Source: CAVVEQ01 sp963747315 (GTDB lineage Bacteria; Chloroflexota; Anaerolineae; Anaerolineales; Anaerolineaceae). Taken from it: a stretch of 64,000 nt of DNA. This document shows positions 35,649-44,677 of the stretch, in pieces; positions within the stretch are counted from its first letter, which is position 1, and every line of letters starts with the position of its first letter. The notes beneath the pieces are model-generated. The model was not told the DNA's origin. It ran no database searches and saw only the letters and a program-made list of their open reading frames with translations. The position numbers and the translations under genes were made by a program. The stretch covers positions 15,490-79,489 of the forward strand of contig CAVVEQ010000004.1 in assembly GCA_963747315.1 (NCBI GenBank), written 5' to 3'.

Positions 35649-36724
35649 TTACTTGGGCTGGGAGGCGTCGAACTCTTCCATGAGCGCGAGCAGCTTCTCC
35701 ACATCGCTCATCTGGATCTCGCCCATGTGGGCGATGCGGTAGGTGAGGTCCTTCAGCTTGCCGTAGCCGTTGGCGATGCGCATGCCTTTGGTCAGCAGGA
35801 ACTTGTTGAGCGCGGAGATATCCCAACCGCGGGAATTGTTCACGGTGGAGACCGTTTTGGAGCGGTAGGGATCGGCAGCCAGCGGCTGCATCCCCAGCGA
35901 TTCCGCCCAGGCCTGCGTGCGGCGGGCCATGGCAGCGTGGCGCGCGAAGCGCGCATCCAGCCCCTCGGCCAGCATGCGCTCGAGCTGCGCATCCAGGGCA
36001 TAGATGAGGGACATGGCGGGCGTCATGGGGGTGGAATCCTTGACACGGTGCTTTTCGAGCAGGAGGATATCGAAATACCAGCCGCGGTTCGAGACCGTTC
36101 GGCTTTCTTCATGGCGCGCTCGTTCACCCCGGCGAAGGAAAGCCCGGGCGGCAGGGCGAAGCATTTTTGCGAGGAAGTGAGCAGGAAATCAATGCCCCAC
36201 TCGTCCATGGGGATCTTGACCCCGCCGAGCGAGGAGACCGCGTCGACCGCGATGAGCGTATCCGGGCTGGTTTCGCGCACAGCCTGGCAGAGCGCGCCGA
36301 CCGGGTTCTCGGCGCCGGTGGAGGTCTCGTTGTGCACGATCAGCACCAGCTCGTAGTGTTTGGCTTTCAGCGCGTCGCGGAGCTGGTCGGGCTGGAATAC
36401 CTGGCCCCACTCCGCCTCGATCTTATCCGCCTGCTTGCCGTTTGCCACCGCCACGTCATACCAGCGCGAGGCGAAGGCGCCGTTGACGCAGGCCAGAACC
36501 GACTTCTCGGCCAGGTTGCGCACGGCCATCTCCTGCATGCCGGAGCCGGAATGCGTGCCCTGGAAGACGCGGTGCTCGGTGAAGAAGACCTGCTTCAGCT
36601 TTTCGCCGGTGGCGGCGAACATGGCTTCAAAATCCTTGCTGCGGTGCGGCAGCATGGGCTTGGCCTGGGCTGCCAGCACATTGGGATCCACATCCACGGG
36701 ACCGGGAACAAACATTGGGGACAT
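35649..36724 (-). CDS. Class V aminotransferase (alanine-glyoxylate/serine-pyruvate type), one frameshift
   Basis: About 358 residues from the ATG of MSPMFVPGPVDVDPNV (36724, SD AGGAG). PLP fold: SGSGMQEMAVRNL, VNGAFASRWYDVAV, LVLIVHNETSTGAENPV, LIAVDAVSSLGGVKIPMDEWGIDF and LLTSSQKCFALPPGLSF with the PLP-binding Lys. The frame changes at about 36085 and continues as NRGWYFDILLLEKHRVKDSTPMTPAMSLIYAL to 35649. Close in type to alanine-glyoxylate, serine-glyoxylate and phosphoserine aminotransferases; exact substrates uncertain. A phosphoserine role would pair with serA at 48.8 kb, but that is inference. Confidence 0.85.
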
Positions 36725-36779
36725 AGGACTCTCCTGGATATAAAGATGAAACCGCCGCGGAGGCGGCGGCATCGGGTGA

Positions 36780-37004
36780 TTATATGAAGAAGGAAAGGAC
36801 GACGAGGACGATGACGAACGAAACGACCAGGATGGCGATGCGGCGCAGATCCTTGACCACGTAAGTGTAATCGGGGTCAAACTCTGCAGCTGTGGTCAGC
36901 CGGCTGGGACCGGCAGGCTGGGCAAGGGTTGGGGCCGCGGGAACAGCTGCCAGTGGAGCGGCGGCTGGGGTTTTGCGAGCCTGGCGTTTGGTCTTCTTGG
37001 GCAT
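36780..37004 (-). CDS. Small tail-anchored membrane protein
   Basis: 74 residues: basic N-terminus (MPKKTKRQARK), Ala/Pro-rich stretch, a short ordered part (AEFDPDYTYVVKDLRRI) and a C-terminal membrane helix (IAILVVSFVIVLVVLSFFI). This layout is that of a tail-anchored protein. It sits between sortase and aminotransferase on the same strand with gaps of 23 and 55 bases. Function unknown; small proteins of this form are common in Chloroflexota. Confidence 0.65.
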   Translation of the reverse strand: MPKKTKRQARKTPAAAPLAAVPAAPTLAQPAGPSRLTTAAEFDPDYTYVVKDLRRIAILVVSFVIVLVVLSFFI

Positions 37005-37027
37005 AAACGAACTCCTGATAAGAAATG

Positions 37028-37939
37028 CTATGGTGTTTTCAACTGGGCCAGCACGACGATGCGCTGGGTATCCACCAAATAGGGGTAACAGGATATCAAT
37101 GTTACCACAGCTTCGGGTGTCTGATTCAAAAGATCCACCCGGTTGGGGTCCACAATGGCGGAATCCACCACGGTATAGACGTGATCCTGCTTCTGGGTGG
37201 TGAGGATGATCTCATCGCCCACCTTGAGCTTATCCAGGTCGCGGAAGGCCTCGCCGTAGATATCATTGTGCGCCGAAAGGACAATGTTGCCCTTTTCGCC
37301 CGGGTTGGGGGATCCCAGCCCCTGCCCCACGCCCTTCTTGAGCTGGTCCCAGCCGTCGCCCTGCACGATCACCTGGTCCAGGCCAATGGCGGGGATGCGG
37401 ATGTTGCGCGCGGTCTCCGGCCCCTGGGTGGGGATCGGCAGCGCGGCCATCGATTGCACCACCGGGCGCAGGTGGGCGGGGATCTCGGCTTCGTTGAACT
37501 GCGGCTCGCGCCCGCCCACGGGGGGGGTATGCCCGCCGGGGAGGACGACCGCGGTGATGAGCGCGGTGGGGGTGGCCTTGGGTGAATCGATCGCGGAAGC
37601 CACCTCGGTGTTGAGCGCGCGCAGCAGGTTGGCGCCGTTGAGCAGCACCAGCAGCAGGCCGATGACCGCCATGATCTCTACAAAGAAGAGCACCCGGTCC
37701 ATCACCTTGCGTTTTTTGCCAGGTTTGCGTCCAGGTCGTTGGGGCTCGCCAGCGGGATCATCGACGCGCTCGCTGGCCAGGTCCTCCGGCGGGTTGCCAT
37801 CCACGGGCTGGACGTTGATCACCCTTCCAGTGCGGCGGAAATGCTCCAGGCGGGTGCGGTGGCTGGCGCGGCTCTTCGCCACCAGGAGGCGGCGTAATTC
37901 TTCGGAGGACAGTTGGTCGGGGGTTTTTTCTTTAGCCAT
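37028..37939 (-). CDS. Sortase (class D/E-like)
   Basis: 303 residues. A long basic cytoplasmic N-terminus (1-80), one membrane helix (about 82-105), a stalk, then the sortase barrel: IRIPAIGLDQVIVQGDGWDQLKKGVGQ, NIVLSAHNDIYGEAFRDLDKLKVGDEI (catalytic His224), VYTVVDSAIVDP, TLISCYPY (Cys284) and TQRIVV (Arg293). The triad is complete. Cys motif is TLISC rather than the common TLxTC. Transpeptidase anchoring surface proteins; no sorting-signal substrate is visible nearby. Confidence 0.9.
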   Translation of the reverse strand: MAKEKTPDQLSSEELRRLLVAKSRASHRTRLEHFRRTGRVINVQPVDGNPPEDLASERVDDPAGEPQRPGRKPGKKRKVMDRVLFFVEIMAVIGLLLVLLNGANLLRALNTEVASAIDSPKATPTALITAVVLPGGHTPPVGGREPQFNEAEIPAHLRPVVQSMAALPIPTQGPETARNIRIPAIGLDQVIVQGDGWDQLKKGVGQGLGSPNPGEKGNIVLSAHNDIYGEAFRDLDKLKVGDEIILTTQKQDHVYTVVDSAIVDPNRVDLLNQTPEAVVTLISCYPYLVDTQRIVVLAQLKTP

Positions 37940-37971
37940 GGATTCGCTGGAATTATATCGTGGTGAAGGGT

Positions 37972-38062
37972 TGAGAAGATGAGAAGTTGATTAGTTGGAA
38001 GGTTGAATGGAAGAATCGTAGAGTTGTTGAAAAGTTGATTGGTTGATTGGTATGATTGGCAT
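37972..38062. repeat. Low-complexity GTTGATTG-type repeat
   Basis: Degenerate repetitions of GTTGATTG / GTTGAA and GATTGGT between the divergent sortase and DUF6504 genes. May carry promoters for both; no clear boxes. Confidence 0.5.
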
Positions 38063-38425
38063 ATGGACAATGCTGGGTTGCAATTTATCGACCAACCGGT
38101 GGAGGTGATCTTCGATACCCCTCCCGTCCTGGAAAAATCCCCGCCCTGCCCGGATGGCTTCACCTGGAAGGGAGAAACCTTCCACGTGGAAGAAATGCTG
38201 GCGGAATGGAGCAGCTTCGAACGGCGCGGACGCATGGCGAACAACATGACCCCCGAGCATGCCGCGCGGGCCGCGCAGAAGGGATCTTGGGGTGTTGGGC
38301 GTTTCTACTTCCGCGTGCGCGTGGTGGGCGGGCGCATCTTCGATCTTTACTACGACCGCGCCCCGGGGGATGCCTCCCATCGCAAGGGCAAATGGGTGCT
38401 GCTGGCCGAGCGCACTTCCCCCTGA
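38063..38425 (+). CDS. DUF6504-like protein
   Basis: 120 residues from the ATG at 38063 (38039 also possible). Pattern fits DUF6504: EVIFDTPPVLE-SPPCPDGFTWKGETFHVEEMLAEW, then GRFYFRVRVVGGRIFDLYYDR and KWVLLAERTSP. Small soluble domain of unknown function, seen mostly in Gram-positive genomes beside DNA-repair or polymerase genes. Divergent from the sortase operon. Confidence 0.65.
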   Translation: MDNAGLQFIDQPVEVIFDTPPVLEKSPPCPDGFTWKGETFHVEEMLAEWSSFERRGRMANNMTPEHAARAAQKGSWGVGRFYFRVRVVGGRIFDLYYDRAPGDASHRKGKWVLLAERTSP

Positions 38426-38576
38426 ACATGGACGGTTGATCAAATTCCCACAATATAAATATTATTCAACTAATTATTAATATTATTGATTTATCTATTG
38501 ACTTTATCAATATTTATGGTATTATTATTGCAGTTTCTAGAATATAGTGAAAGAATATTGATAGAAAGGAACAAAA
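38426..38576 (+). promoter_or_regulatory. AT-rich promoter region of DUF2089 operon
   Basis: TTGACT at 38498-38503, 16-base spacer, TATTAT at 38520-38525. The surrounding DNA has several AATATTATT-like repeats that may bind a regulator. AAAGGA SD before the ATG at 38577. Confidence 0.6.
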
Positions 38577-38987
38577 ATGGCAAATAAGGTCCCTGTATGC
38601 CCGGTCTGCGGGAGCGAGATGTCGATCACCCGCCTGCAGTGCCCCGCCTGCGATATCGAGATCAGCGGGCATTTCAACGCTGGAAGCAACCCCTTTTCGG
38701 CGCTTTCCCCCGAACAATTGCAGTTCGTGGTCACCTTCGTGCGCTGCGAGGGGCGCTTCAACCGCATGGAGGAGGAGCTGAAGCTCTCCTACCCCACCCT
38801 GCGCAGCCGCTTCAATGATATCCTGGCTGCGATGGGTTTTGAGCCTGGTAAGGAGGAGGCAGTACGGCCTGGCCTCGATGAGCGCCGCCGCATCCTGGAG
38901 GACCTCGACGCTGGCAGGATTACCGCCACAGAAGCCCAGCAACGGCTGGCAGGTAAAAAAGAAACGAACGCGCCGGTTTCGGCGTAG
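38577..38987 (+). CDS. DUF2089-family zinc-ribbon/HTH protein
   Basis: 136 residues. Zinc ribbon CPVCGSEMSITRLQCPACD (two CxxC pairs), then LSPEQLQFVVTFVRCEGRFNRMEEELKLSYPTLRSRFNDILAAMGF, which has the form of a winged or tri-helical HTH, and a SHOCT-like C-terminal helix pair (RRRILEDLDAGRITATEAQQRL). Presumed transcription factor. First gene of an operon with the SHOCT-like protein and an MFS transporter, so it may sense and control the exported compound. Confidence 0.82.
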   Translation: MANKVPVCPVCGSEMSITRLQCPACDIEISGHFNAGSNPFSALSPEQLQFVVTFVRCEGRFNRMEEELKLSYPTLRSRFNDILAAMGFEPGKEEAVRPGLDERRRILEDLDAGRITATEAQQRLAGKKETNAPVSA

Positions 38988-39002
38988 ACAGGAGAAGTCA
39001 AA

Positions 39003-39383
39003 ATGGTTACAAACGAAGAACGGATGAAAATATTAAAAATGCTGCAGGAAGGCAAGATTAGTGCAGAGGAAGCTGCCAGCCTGATCGAATCGATCGACCA
39101 GGGTGATGGCACCCTGAAAGGGGAAGTTGTGACGAAGAATCTAAACGGCCGCTGGTTCCGCGTGCGCGTCACCGACAAGAAGAATGACAAGGTGAAGGTG
39201 AACGTGCGCCTTCCGCTCAGCCTGGTTGGGGTGGGTTTGCGCCTTGGAAAGAAATACTCCCCGGAGATGGAAGACATCGATATTGAAGAGATCGTCCAGG
39301 CCATTCAGTCCGGCGAACTGGGGCAGATCGTGGATGTGGAAGATGAAGAGGATGGTGAGCACGTCCAGGTGTATGTCGAATGA
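39003..39383 (+). CDS. SHOCT-like domain protein
   Basis: 126 residues. N-terminal SHOCT-like hairpin (RMKILKMLQEGKISAEEAASLIESID) of the kind found in YvlB and stress-response proteins, then RWFRVRVTDKKNDKVKVNVRLPLSLVGVGLRLG, a beta segment, and an acidic tail (DIDIEEIVQAIQSGELGQIVDVEDEEDGE). Its stop overlaps the MFS start by ATGA. Probably an accessory or regulatory partner of the DUF2089 protein, which ends in a similar hairpin. Confidence 0.8.
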   Translation: MVTNEERMKILKMLQEGKISAEEAASLIESIDQGDGTLKGEVVTKNLNGRWFRVRVTDKKNDKVKVNVRLPLSLVGVGLRLGKKYSPEMEDIDIEEIVQAIQSGELGQIVDVEDEEDGEHVQVYVE

Positions 39384-40678
39384 CAGAAGAAAACCTGAAT
39401 CCATCCACACCCCAGCCTGAAAAGCAGGGCTGGAAGGTTAAGTTCTTTGCCATCTGGGCCGGGCAGCTCTTTTCGCTGCTCGGTTCCAGCCTGGTGCAGT
39501 TCGCGCTGGTCTGGTACCTCACCAAATCCACTGGCTCCGCTGCGGTGCTCGCGGGGGCAACCGTGGCCGCCATCCTGCCCGAGATCATCCTGGGGCCGTT
39601 CGTTGGTGCGCTGGTGGACCGCTGGAACCGCCGCCTGATCATGATCCTGGCAGATGGCATGATCGCCCTGTGCACCGTGGCGCTGGTGCTGCTCTTCTAC
39701 TTCAACCAGGTGGAAGTCTGGCATATCTACGTCTTTGCCTTCCTGCGCTCGCTGGGTTCAGCGTTCCACTGGCCGGCGATGCAGGCCTCCACATCCCTGA
39801 TGGTGCCAGAAGAACACCTGGCACGCGTGGCCGGGCTCAACCAGGCGATCCGCGGGATCATCCTTGTGGCTGCTCCACCGTTGGGTGCGTTGTTGATGGA
39901 ACTGCTGCCTATGTACTCGGTACTGATGGTGGATATCGTCACCGCATTCATTGCCATCCTGCCGCTGCTCTTCGTCAGCATCCCGCAGCCCAAAGGCACC
40001 ACCACCACGCCCCTCACCTCCCCCCGTCAGCTTGGTCACGAGGTACTGGAAGGCATCCGCTTCATGCGCGACTGGCCAGGCGCACTTGCGTTGATGTTCA
40101 TCGCCACGTTCATCAACTTCCTGCTTGCGCCTTCGGATACGCTCATGCCGCTGCTGGTCACGGAGCATTTTAAAGGCGGAGCCTGGCAGCTCAGCTTCCT
40201 GGCATCCGCCATGGGGGTCGGGTTCGTGGTCGGAGGTCTCATCCTGGGGATTTGGGGTGGATTCAAACGCAAGATCGTCACCACCCTCACGGGCGTGTGC
40301 GGCATCGGCGTTGGTGTGTTACTAATGGGCCTGGTTCCTGCCGATATGCTTTGGCTGGCAGTTGTCGGATCGGCTTTTATGGGCATCATGGTGCCCATCG
40401 CAAATGGTCCGCTCCACGCTCTGATGCAGTCCAAAGTGCCGCACGAAATGCAGGGCAGGGTCTTCACCCTGATCGGCAGCCTGGCTACGGCTATGATCCC
40501 GCTCAGCATGCTCATCGCCGCGCCGATCGCCGAGTGGATTGGGGTACAAGCCTGGTATCTGATCGGCGGAGGGGCTACCATCCTTCTTGGGATCGGCTCC
40601 ATGATGAACCGGTCCATCATGCACATCGAAGATATCGAATCGGCGAACGCACGGGAAGCCGCGCTTGCCACTGAATGA
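39380..40678 (+). CDS. MFS transporter (drug/macrolide efflux type)
   Basis: 432 residues, 12 hydrophobic segments. Starts WKVKFFAIWAGQLFSLLGSSLVQFALVWYLT and has the motif-A-like GPFVGALVDRWNRRLIMILADG, typical of the MefA-like enterobactin/macrolide exporters. FHWPAMQASTSLMVPEEHLARVAGLNQAIRG and GSAFMGIMVPIANGPLHALMQSKVPHEMQGRVF are further family marks. Translationally coupled to the SHOCT-like gene; with the DUF2089 protein, a self-contained efflux operon. Substrate unknown. Confidence 0.87.
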   Translation: MTEENLNPSTPQPEKQGWKVKFFAIWAGQLFSLLGSSLVQFALVWYLTKSTGSAAVLAGATVAAILPEIILGPFVGALVDRWNRRLIMILADGMIALCTVALVLLFYFNQVEVWHIYVFAFLRSLGSAFHWPAMQASTSLMVPEEHLARVAGLNQAIRGIILVAAPPLGALLMELLPMYSVLMVDIVTAFIAILPLLFVSIPQPKGTTTTPLTSPRQLGHEVLEGIRFMRDWPGALALMFIATFINFLLAPSDTLMPLLVTEHFKGGAWQLSFLASAMGVGFVVGGLILGIWGGFKRKIVTTLTGVCGIGVGVLLMGLVPADMLWLAVVGSAFMGIMVPIANGPLHALMQSKVPHEMQGRVFTLIGSLATAMIPLSMLIAAPIAEWIGVQAWYLIGGGATILLGIGSMMNRSIMHIEDIESANAREAALATE

Positions 40679-40709
40679 GATGATATATAACGAGTGAAAA
40701 TATCGATAA

Positions 40710-41489
40710 TTACTGCTTTTTATAGATCCCGTAAGCGACCATGAGGAGGAAATAAAGGAATAACCCTCCCGCCACGATACGGGATTTTTGTATTGAGCGG
40801 GTATCCACAACCGTGCGCCCTGTGGGTGTATCGCGGATCTCCCAAAGCGGGCCTGCCAGCCAACTGAAGGCCAGCCCGCCGATCAACCCGCCGATATGCC
40901 CCCAGAAGTCCACGGTCCCGTTCAGGCTGAACATGATATTGATACCCAGGATGACCAGGACGTTGGTCAGCATCGCCCGCGAGTTGCGGTAGATGCGCCG
41001 GTTCTGGTAGATATAGACCAACTGACCAGCAAGCAGGGCGAAGATCGCCGTGGATGCGCCAACCGAGGGATTGGGACTGAAAAGAAAGGAAAAAGTAATA
41101 CCGGCAAGCGCTCCAAGGAAATAAAGGTAAATGAATCGTTCGTGACCGTACAAGCGCTCCAGCCCGGGACCCAGCACATAGAGCGCGTACATATTAAAAC
41201 CAAAATGCAGGAATCCAGCGTGCAGGAAGGCCGGGGTGATCAACCTCCAGTATTGTCCGCCGACGATAAGCTCGTTTACCTTCGCGCCGAGAGCGGAGAG
41301 GAGATCATATCCGAGGAGCTGCTGGGTGGCTAATTGCAGCAGGAATACCAGCGTGGTTAATCCCAACAGAGTGTAGGATACCCAGGGGATGCGGACGGGT
41401 ACCTCCCAGACTACTTGCTGGCGGGGTGGTTCCACCGGGTTGGCTGGCGGCGTTTGCTGCGGGGTTGGCTGGGATGGGGGTATGGACAT
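40710..41489 (-). CDS. Rhomboid-family intramembrane serine protease
   Basis: 259 residues: Pro/Gln-rich cytoplasmic start, then six to seven TM helices. LITPAFLHAGFLHFGFNMYALYVLGPGLERLYGH (HxxxN), VGASTAIFALLAGQL with the catalytic Ser (GxS), and TVDFWGHIGGLIGGLAFSW with the catalytic His. The common GASGAIF is here GASTAIF. Cleaves membrane-protein helices; substrate unknown. 12 bases after gmk on the same strand. Confidence 0.9.
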   Translation of the reverse strand: MSIPPSQPTPQQTPPANPVEPPRQQVVWEVPVRIPWVSYTLLGLTTLVFLLQLATQQLLGYDLLSALGAKVNELIVGGQYWRLITPAFLHAGFLHFGFNMYALYVLGPGLERLYGHERFIYLYFLGALAGITFSFLFSPNPSVGASTAIFALLAGQLVYIYQNRRIYRNSRAMLTNVLVILGINIMFSLNGTVDFWGHIGGLIGGLAFSWLAGPLWEIRDTPTGRTVVDTRSIQKSRIVAGGLFLYFLLMVAYGIYKKQ

Positions 41490-41501
41490 GGCTACCTTTA
41501 A

Positions 41502-42128
41502 TTAATATTGGATTTTTCGGGGATGCACCTTCAGGTGCTCAACTCGCAGGATGTCTTCGATCTCATCCACGGCTTCTGTTAATTTCCCGTACTCATTGCA
41601 TACGACGTAATCGAACGAATCCACCGACTTCAACTCATCGCCAATGGTGCCCAGGCGGATGCGCAGGCTTTCCTCGGTCTCGGTGCCGCGGTTCATCAGA
41701 CGATTGAACCAATCCTCGGAATTCTCAGGAACGAGGAAGATCAACAGCGCCTCGGGGAACAACCGCCGGTAGGTAAGCGCACCCTGGTAATCCACGCGCA
41801 GGATGGCATCCCGACCGGAATCAAGGGCATCGGTCACCTGAGAACGCAGGCAGCCCTTGTAATCCTGGTAAACATTGGCGTATTCGATGAACTCCCCGGC
41901 GGAGATGCGGCGCTCAAATTCCTCGCGGGTCAGGAAGATGTAATCGACCCCCTCCACCTCGTCCTCGCGTTTGGGTCGACTGGTGGCGGTGACCACAAAA
42001 TGCAGATCTGTACGCCTTCGCTTCAGCTCGCGCAGAACAGCGTCTTTCCCCACCCCGGAAGGACCGGAAATGACCGCCAGGAGGGGTTCGGGGTTCAGCA
42101 ATTTGAAATCAACACTGGGTTCAGACAT
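41502..42128 (-). CDS. gmk: Guanylate kinase
   Basis: 208 residues. P-loop GPSGVGKD (22-29), TATSRPKREDEVEGVDYIFLTREEFERRISAGEFIEYANVY (GMP-binding), GRDAILRVDYQGALTYRRLFPEALLIFLVP, and the arginine lid region. The P-loop has Asp where most guanylate kinases have Ser/Thr after the Lys. Phosphorylates GMP to GDP. Heads a gmk-rhomboid pair; divergent from the FmdB-like gene. Confidence 0.92.
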   Translation of the reverse strand: MSEPSVDFKLLNPEPLLAVISGPSGVGKDAVLRELKRRRTDLHFVVTATSRPKREDEVEGVDYIFLTREEFERRISAGEFIEYANVYQDYKGCLRSQVTDALDSGRDAILRVDYQGALTYRRLFPEALLIFLVPENSEDWFNRLMNRGTETEESLRIRLGTIGDELKSVDSFDYVVCNEYGKLTEAVDEIEDILRVEHLKVHPRKIQY

Positions 42129-42161
42129 TCACGATCCTTTTGAAGGGTTGCCTGCCTTGAT

Positions 42162-42167
42162 TATAAT
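42162..42167 (+). promoter_or_regulatory. -10 box of FmdB-like gene
   Basis: TATAAT, with TTGAAGG 18 bases upstream as a poor -35; 32 bases before the ATG at 42199. Confidence 0.45.
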
Positions 42168-42198
42168 TGAGTTTGATTTTTAGCCCCTGGAGTTGTAC

Positions 42199-42600
42199 AT
42201 GCCGGTCTATGATTACCGATGCTTGGATTGCGGGAATAAATTTGCCCTCCGAATATCCTACGAAGACTATGGCCATAAGGTGGTCGCCTGTCCCGATTGC
42301 AATAGTCTCGCGGTAACCCGAAAGATAAACCGGGTTCGCATCGGTCATTCAGATGAGGAAAGGTTGAGCAAGATAGCAGATCCAGCCCTTCTGGATGCGG
42401 TCGATGACGACCCGGTCGCCCTGGGGGGTATGCTGCGGAAAATGAAAGACGAGATGGGGGAGGAAATCGCGCCGGAATTCGACGATGTGGTGGACCGCCT
42501 TGAGAAGGGACAGACACCGGACCAGATCGAGCGTGAGATGCCTGAATTGGAAGATGAAAGTACCAGTGGGGTTGAATCGGATCCATTCACCGAACTTTGA
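42199..42600 (+). CDS. FmdB-family zinc-ribbon protein
   Basis: 133 residues from the ATG at 42199 (TGGAG SD). MPVYDYRCLDCGNKFALRISY, then VVACPDCNSLAVTRKI: two CxxC knuckles of the FmdB regulatory zinc ribbon. The C-terminal 90 residues are an acidic extension (DEMGEEIAPEFDDVVDRLEKGQTPDQIEREMPE) common in Chloroflexota versions. Function unknown; annotated as regulators by name only. Ends one base before the convergent gene at 42601. Confidence 0.87.
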   Translation: MPVYDYRCLDCGNKFALRISYEDYGHKVVACPDCNSLAVTRKINRVRIGHSDEERLSKIADPALLDAVDDDPVALGGMLRKMKDEMGEEIAPEFDDVVDRLEKGQTPDQIEREMPELEDESTSGVESDPFTEL

Positions 42601-43863
42601 TCAATTAACAGCCTGGGTAAGCTCCTCGAAGCTGGTCATTCCTGAAATCTGCCTGAGAAAATCCGCCAATCCATGGCTGCGTTCGCGCAAGGCACGCACG
42701 GCCGGACCAACCGGGTCCTCTCCCGCAGCTCCGCCGGGTTGATCCGCATACGCGCCGTAGAAGGCAAAGTAAGCCTGGTTCAACTTGCGCACCTGGTAGC
42801 CTTTCTCCCAGAAATATTCCCTCTGATATTCCATAAATTGTTCGGCTCGTTCGATCAATCCGCGGGCAAGCAGCCCATCCACTGTCACGCGGGTGGTATG
42901 CATCTCCCGGTTGAAGTCGAAACGGGGTTTAAAATCCTCCGCGGTCTTTGCACCTGGATTCTCAGTGCTTTCAAACGCAGGCGGCGGTACCAGCTCAGGG
43001 TAATACCTGGCGATGACCAGATCCGCGATCTCCTTTCCAGCGATGGAGGCTGTGGTTTCATTCATCGTACGGAGTTCGGGTGTGGTTTCATAATTCATGC
43101 CCAGCGGGCGCAGGGTCAGGTAATTATGAATCCATTCATGGGCGACCGTCTCAATCAGCCAGGGAAGGTCGGAGGAACTCATCACCATCGTGGGGTACAT
43201 CCCGATCCCCCCCACCGGCACCACCAGGGCGGAGACATCCAGCGCTTGGGCGACCTCCTTTTCCAGCCCATCGATCTGATCCAGGGGTAGATCGGGAAGC
43301 AGTGAAATGTTAGCCTCCTGCCGGATGTTATCCCGCGGAGAAACGATCAACGCCATTGGCAAAGGGGTGACGTTGAAAAGCACTGCAGGCACCGGTTGAC
43401 CCAGGAACGACAGGTTCTGCCCCTTCACCACTTCACTGATCTGTTGCTGCAGAATCCCCTCCGCTAGCGGAGCCAACCGGTCGCGCTGTTGTTTTAAGTC
43501 AGCCTGTTTCACCAGGAGCTGCGAGGCTTCCAGTTCCGCCTCTCGCACCGCCGGATCCGCAAAGATCCTGCGGATCTCCGCACTGGTATCATCCAGTTCG
43601 CGGATGGTTTGCGCATACTCCCGAACCAGGACATGCTGCCTTGCAGACTCCAGATAGCGGGTAGTACCGGAAGCGAATTGCCTCAGCTTACCCCCCAGCG
43701 AATCGAGCGTCCAGGTGACATAATCAAATTCCCGTCCGCGGGTATGATTGCGTACCCGGTCATAAGTATCGCGCGCTTCCACCTGGCTGTTCCTCAGCAG
43801 AAGAAGCGAGATTAAACCGATCACAAGGATGGCGGAATACTTTCTCATTTTCAATACCGGCAT
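42601..43863 (-). CDS. Membrane-anchored HExxH metallopeptidase-like protein
   Basis: 420 residues. A membrane anchor (about 9-24, KYSAILVIGLISLLLL), a long helical region (70-150, likely coiled coil) and a peptidase-like part with TVAHEWIHNYL (HEXXH) near residue 240, then PLGMNYETTPELRTMNETTASIAGKEI, where the Glu of NET would be the third zinc ligand. The C-terminal region has an RAEQFMEYQREYFWEKGYQVRKLNQAYFAFYGAYA helical domain. Family is widespread in Chloroflexota but I cannot name it. Extracytoplasmic. Confidence 0.68.
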   Translation of the reverse strand: MPVLKMRKYSAILVIGLISLLLLRNSQVEARDTYDRVRNHTRGREFDYVTWTLDSLGGKLRQFASGTTRYLESARQHVLVREYAQTIRELDDTSAEIRRIFADPAVREAELEASQLLVKQADLKQQRDRLAPLAEGILQQQISEVVKGQNLSFLGQPVPAVLFNVTPLPMALIVSPRDNIRQEANISLLPDLPLDQIDGLEKEVAQALDVSALVVPVGGIGMYPTMVMSSSDLPWLIETVAHEWIHNYLTLRPLGMNYETTPELRTMNETTASIAGKEIADLVIARYYPELVPPPAFESTENPGAKTAEDFKPRFDFNREMHTTRVTVDGLLARGLIERAEQFMEYQREYFWEKGYQVRKLNQAYFAFYGAYADQPGGAAGEDPVGPAVRALRERSHGLADFLRQISGMTSFEELTQAVN

Positions 43864-44013
43864 TGGATTATATCTTTTGCCGCCAAATTCAAATTAAGGA
43901 AAAAGAAAGAAATGCTTCGCCACCACTTGAACCTATCCACGGGTTATCCTGTGGGATGGAATGAGAAAATCATTAAGATTTATTAAAACTCTTTACAGAA
44001 ATGTAATTAACCC

Positions 44014-44057
44014 TTGACTTTGATAGTTCGAGGTGGTAAAGTTCTGCCTCGTACTAT
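44014..44057 (+). promoter_or_regulatory. Promoter and palindromic operator of the MarR-efflux operon
   Basis: TTGACT (44014-44019), 17-base spacer, TAAAGT (44037-44042). Overlapping it is a dyad, ATAGTTCGAGG (44023-44033) and CCTCGTACTAT (44047-44057), matching at 10 of 11 positions. A regulator bound there would cover the -10, which fits autorepression by the MarR protein. Confidence 0.7.
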
Positions 44058-44073
44058 TCGATATGGAACTATT

Positions 44074-44646
44074 ATGAAAACAAATCAAATTCCTAATATT
44101 GGGAAGTTTCCAACAGATTTGATGGCTCCCATTTTTGAGGACCATCTCCGGTTTATGGCTAACGGGAAAGAAACCGATGGCATCGAGATCATGGCGATGA
44201 CAAAAATGGTCTCCCATTTTATGAGTAGTTGTTTCTTACAAGCCGACCCTGAATCTGATATCACTCCCGCGCGTTGGGGTTTAATGATGAGGCTGCTGGA
44301 GGAAGAGGAAAATGGAAATTGTGAAGGGATCACACCCACCTCTATGAGCCACACCAGTAGTGTCAAGAAAAATACAATCAGCTCCATTCTGCGCGGGATG
44401 GAAAGTCAGGGTCTTATCGAACGGAATATTGACCAGGCTGACAGGCGGCTGTTCAGGATCCGATTGACTGAGAAGGGTCGGCAACTTGTCAAAGAAACAA
44501 ATCCGCAAAAGGTGGATCTATTAAATGATCTCGTCAGCAGGCTAGAACCTGAAGAGCGGAAACAACTTATTCAACTATTAAAAAAATTGATCGATTCGGT
44601 AATTTCGAAAGGCGATTTTTCGACTTTTTCACCGCCGATAGATTGA
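44074..44646 (+). CDS. MarR-family transcriptional regulator
   Basis: 190 residues from the ATG at 44074; the upstream frame start at 44014 lies in the promoter. Winged-helix core: RWGLMMRLLEEEENGNCEGITPTSMSHTSSVKKNTISSILRGMESQGLIERNIDQADRRLFRIRLTEKG, with the DxRxxxxxLT wing. The N-terminal helices (HFMSSCFLQADPESD) form the dimer interface; Cys in that region could be a sensor but this is speculative. Likely represses its own operon (HlyD-type adaptor, MacB-like ABC transporter) via the dyad at 44023-44057. Confidence 0.87.
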   Translation: MKTNQIPNIGKFPTDLMAPIFEDHLRFMANGKETDGIEIMAMTKMVSHFMSSCFLQADPESDITPARWGLMMRLLEEEENGNCEGITPTSMSHTSSVKKNTISSILRGMESQGLIERNIDQADRRLFRIRLTEKGRQLVKETNPQKVDLLNDLVSRLEPEERKQLIQLLKKLIDSVISKGDFSTFSPPID

Positions 44647-44677
44647 TCGCACGCAAACATTTTTCAAGGAGATTCAC

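Noticed and set aside
37972..38062. CRISPR-like repeat array
   Set aside because: Repeats are short, degenerate and without spacers of constant length.
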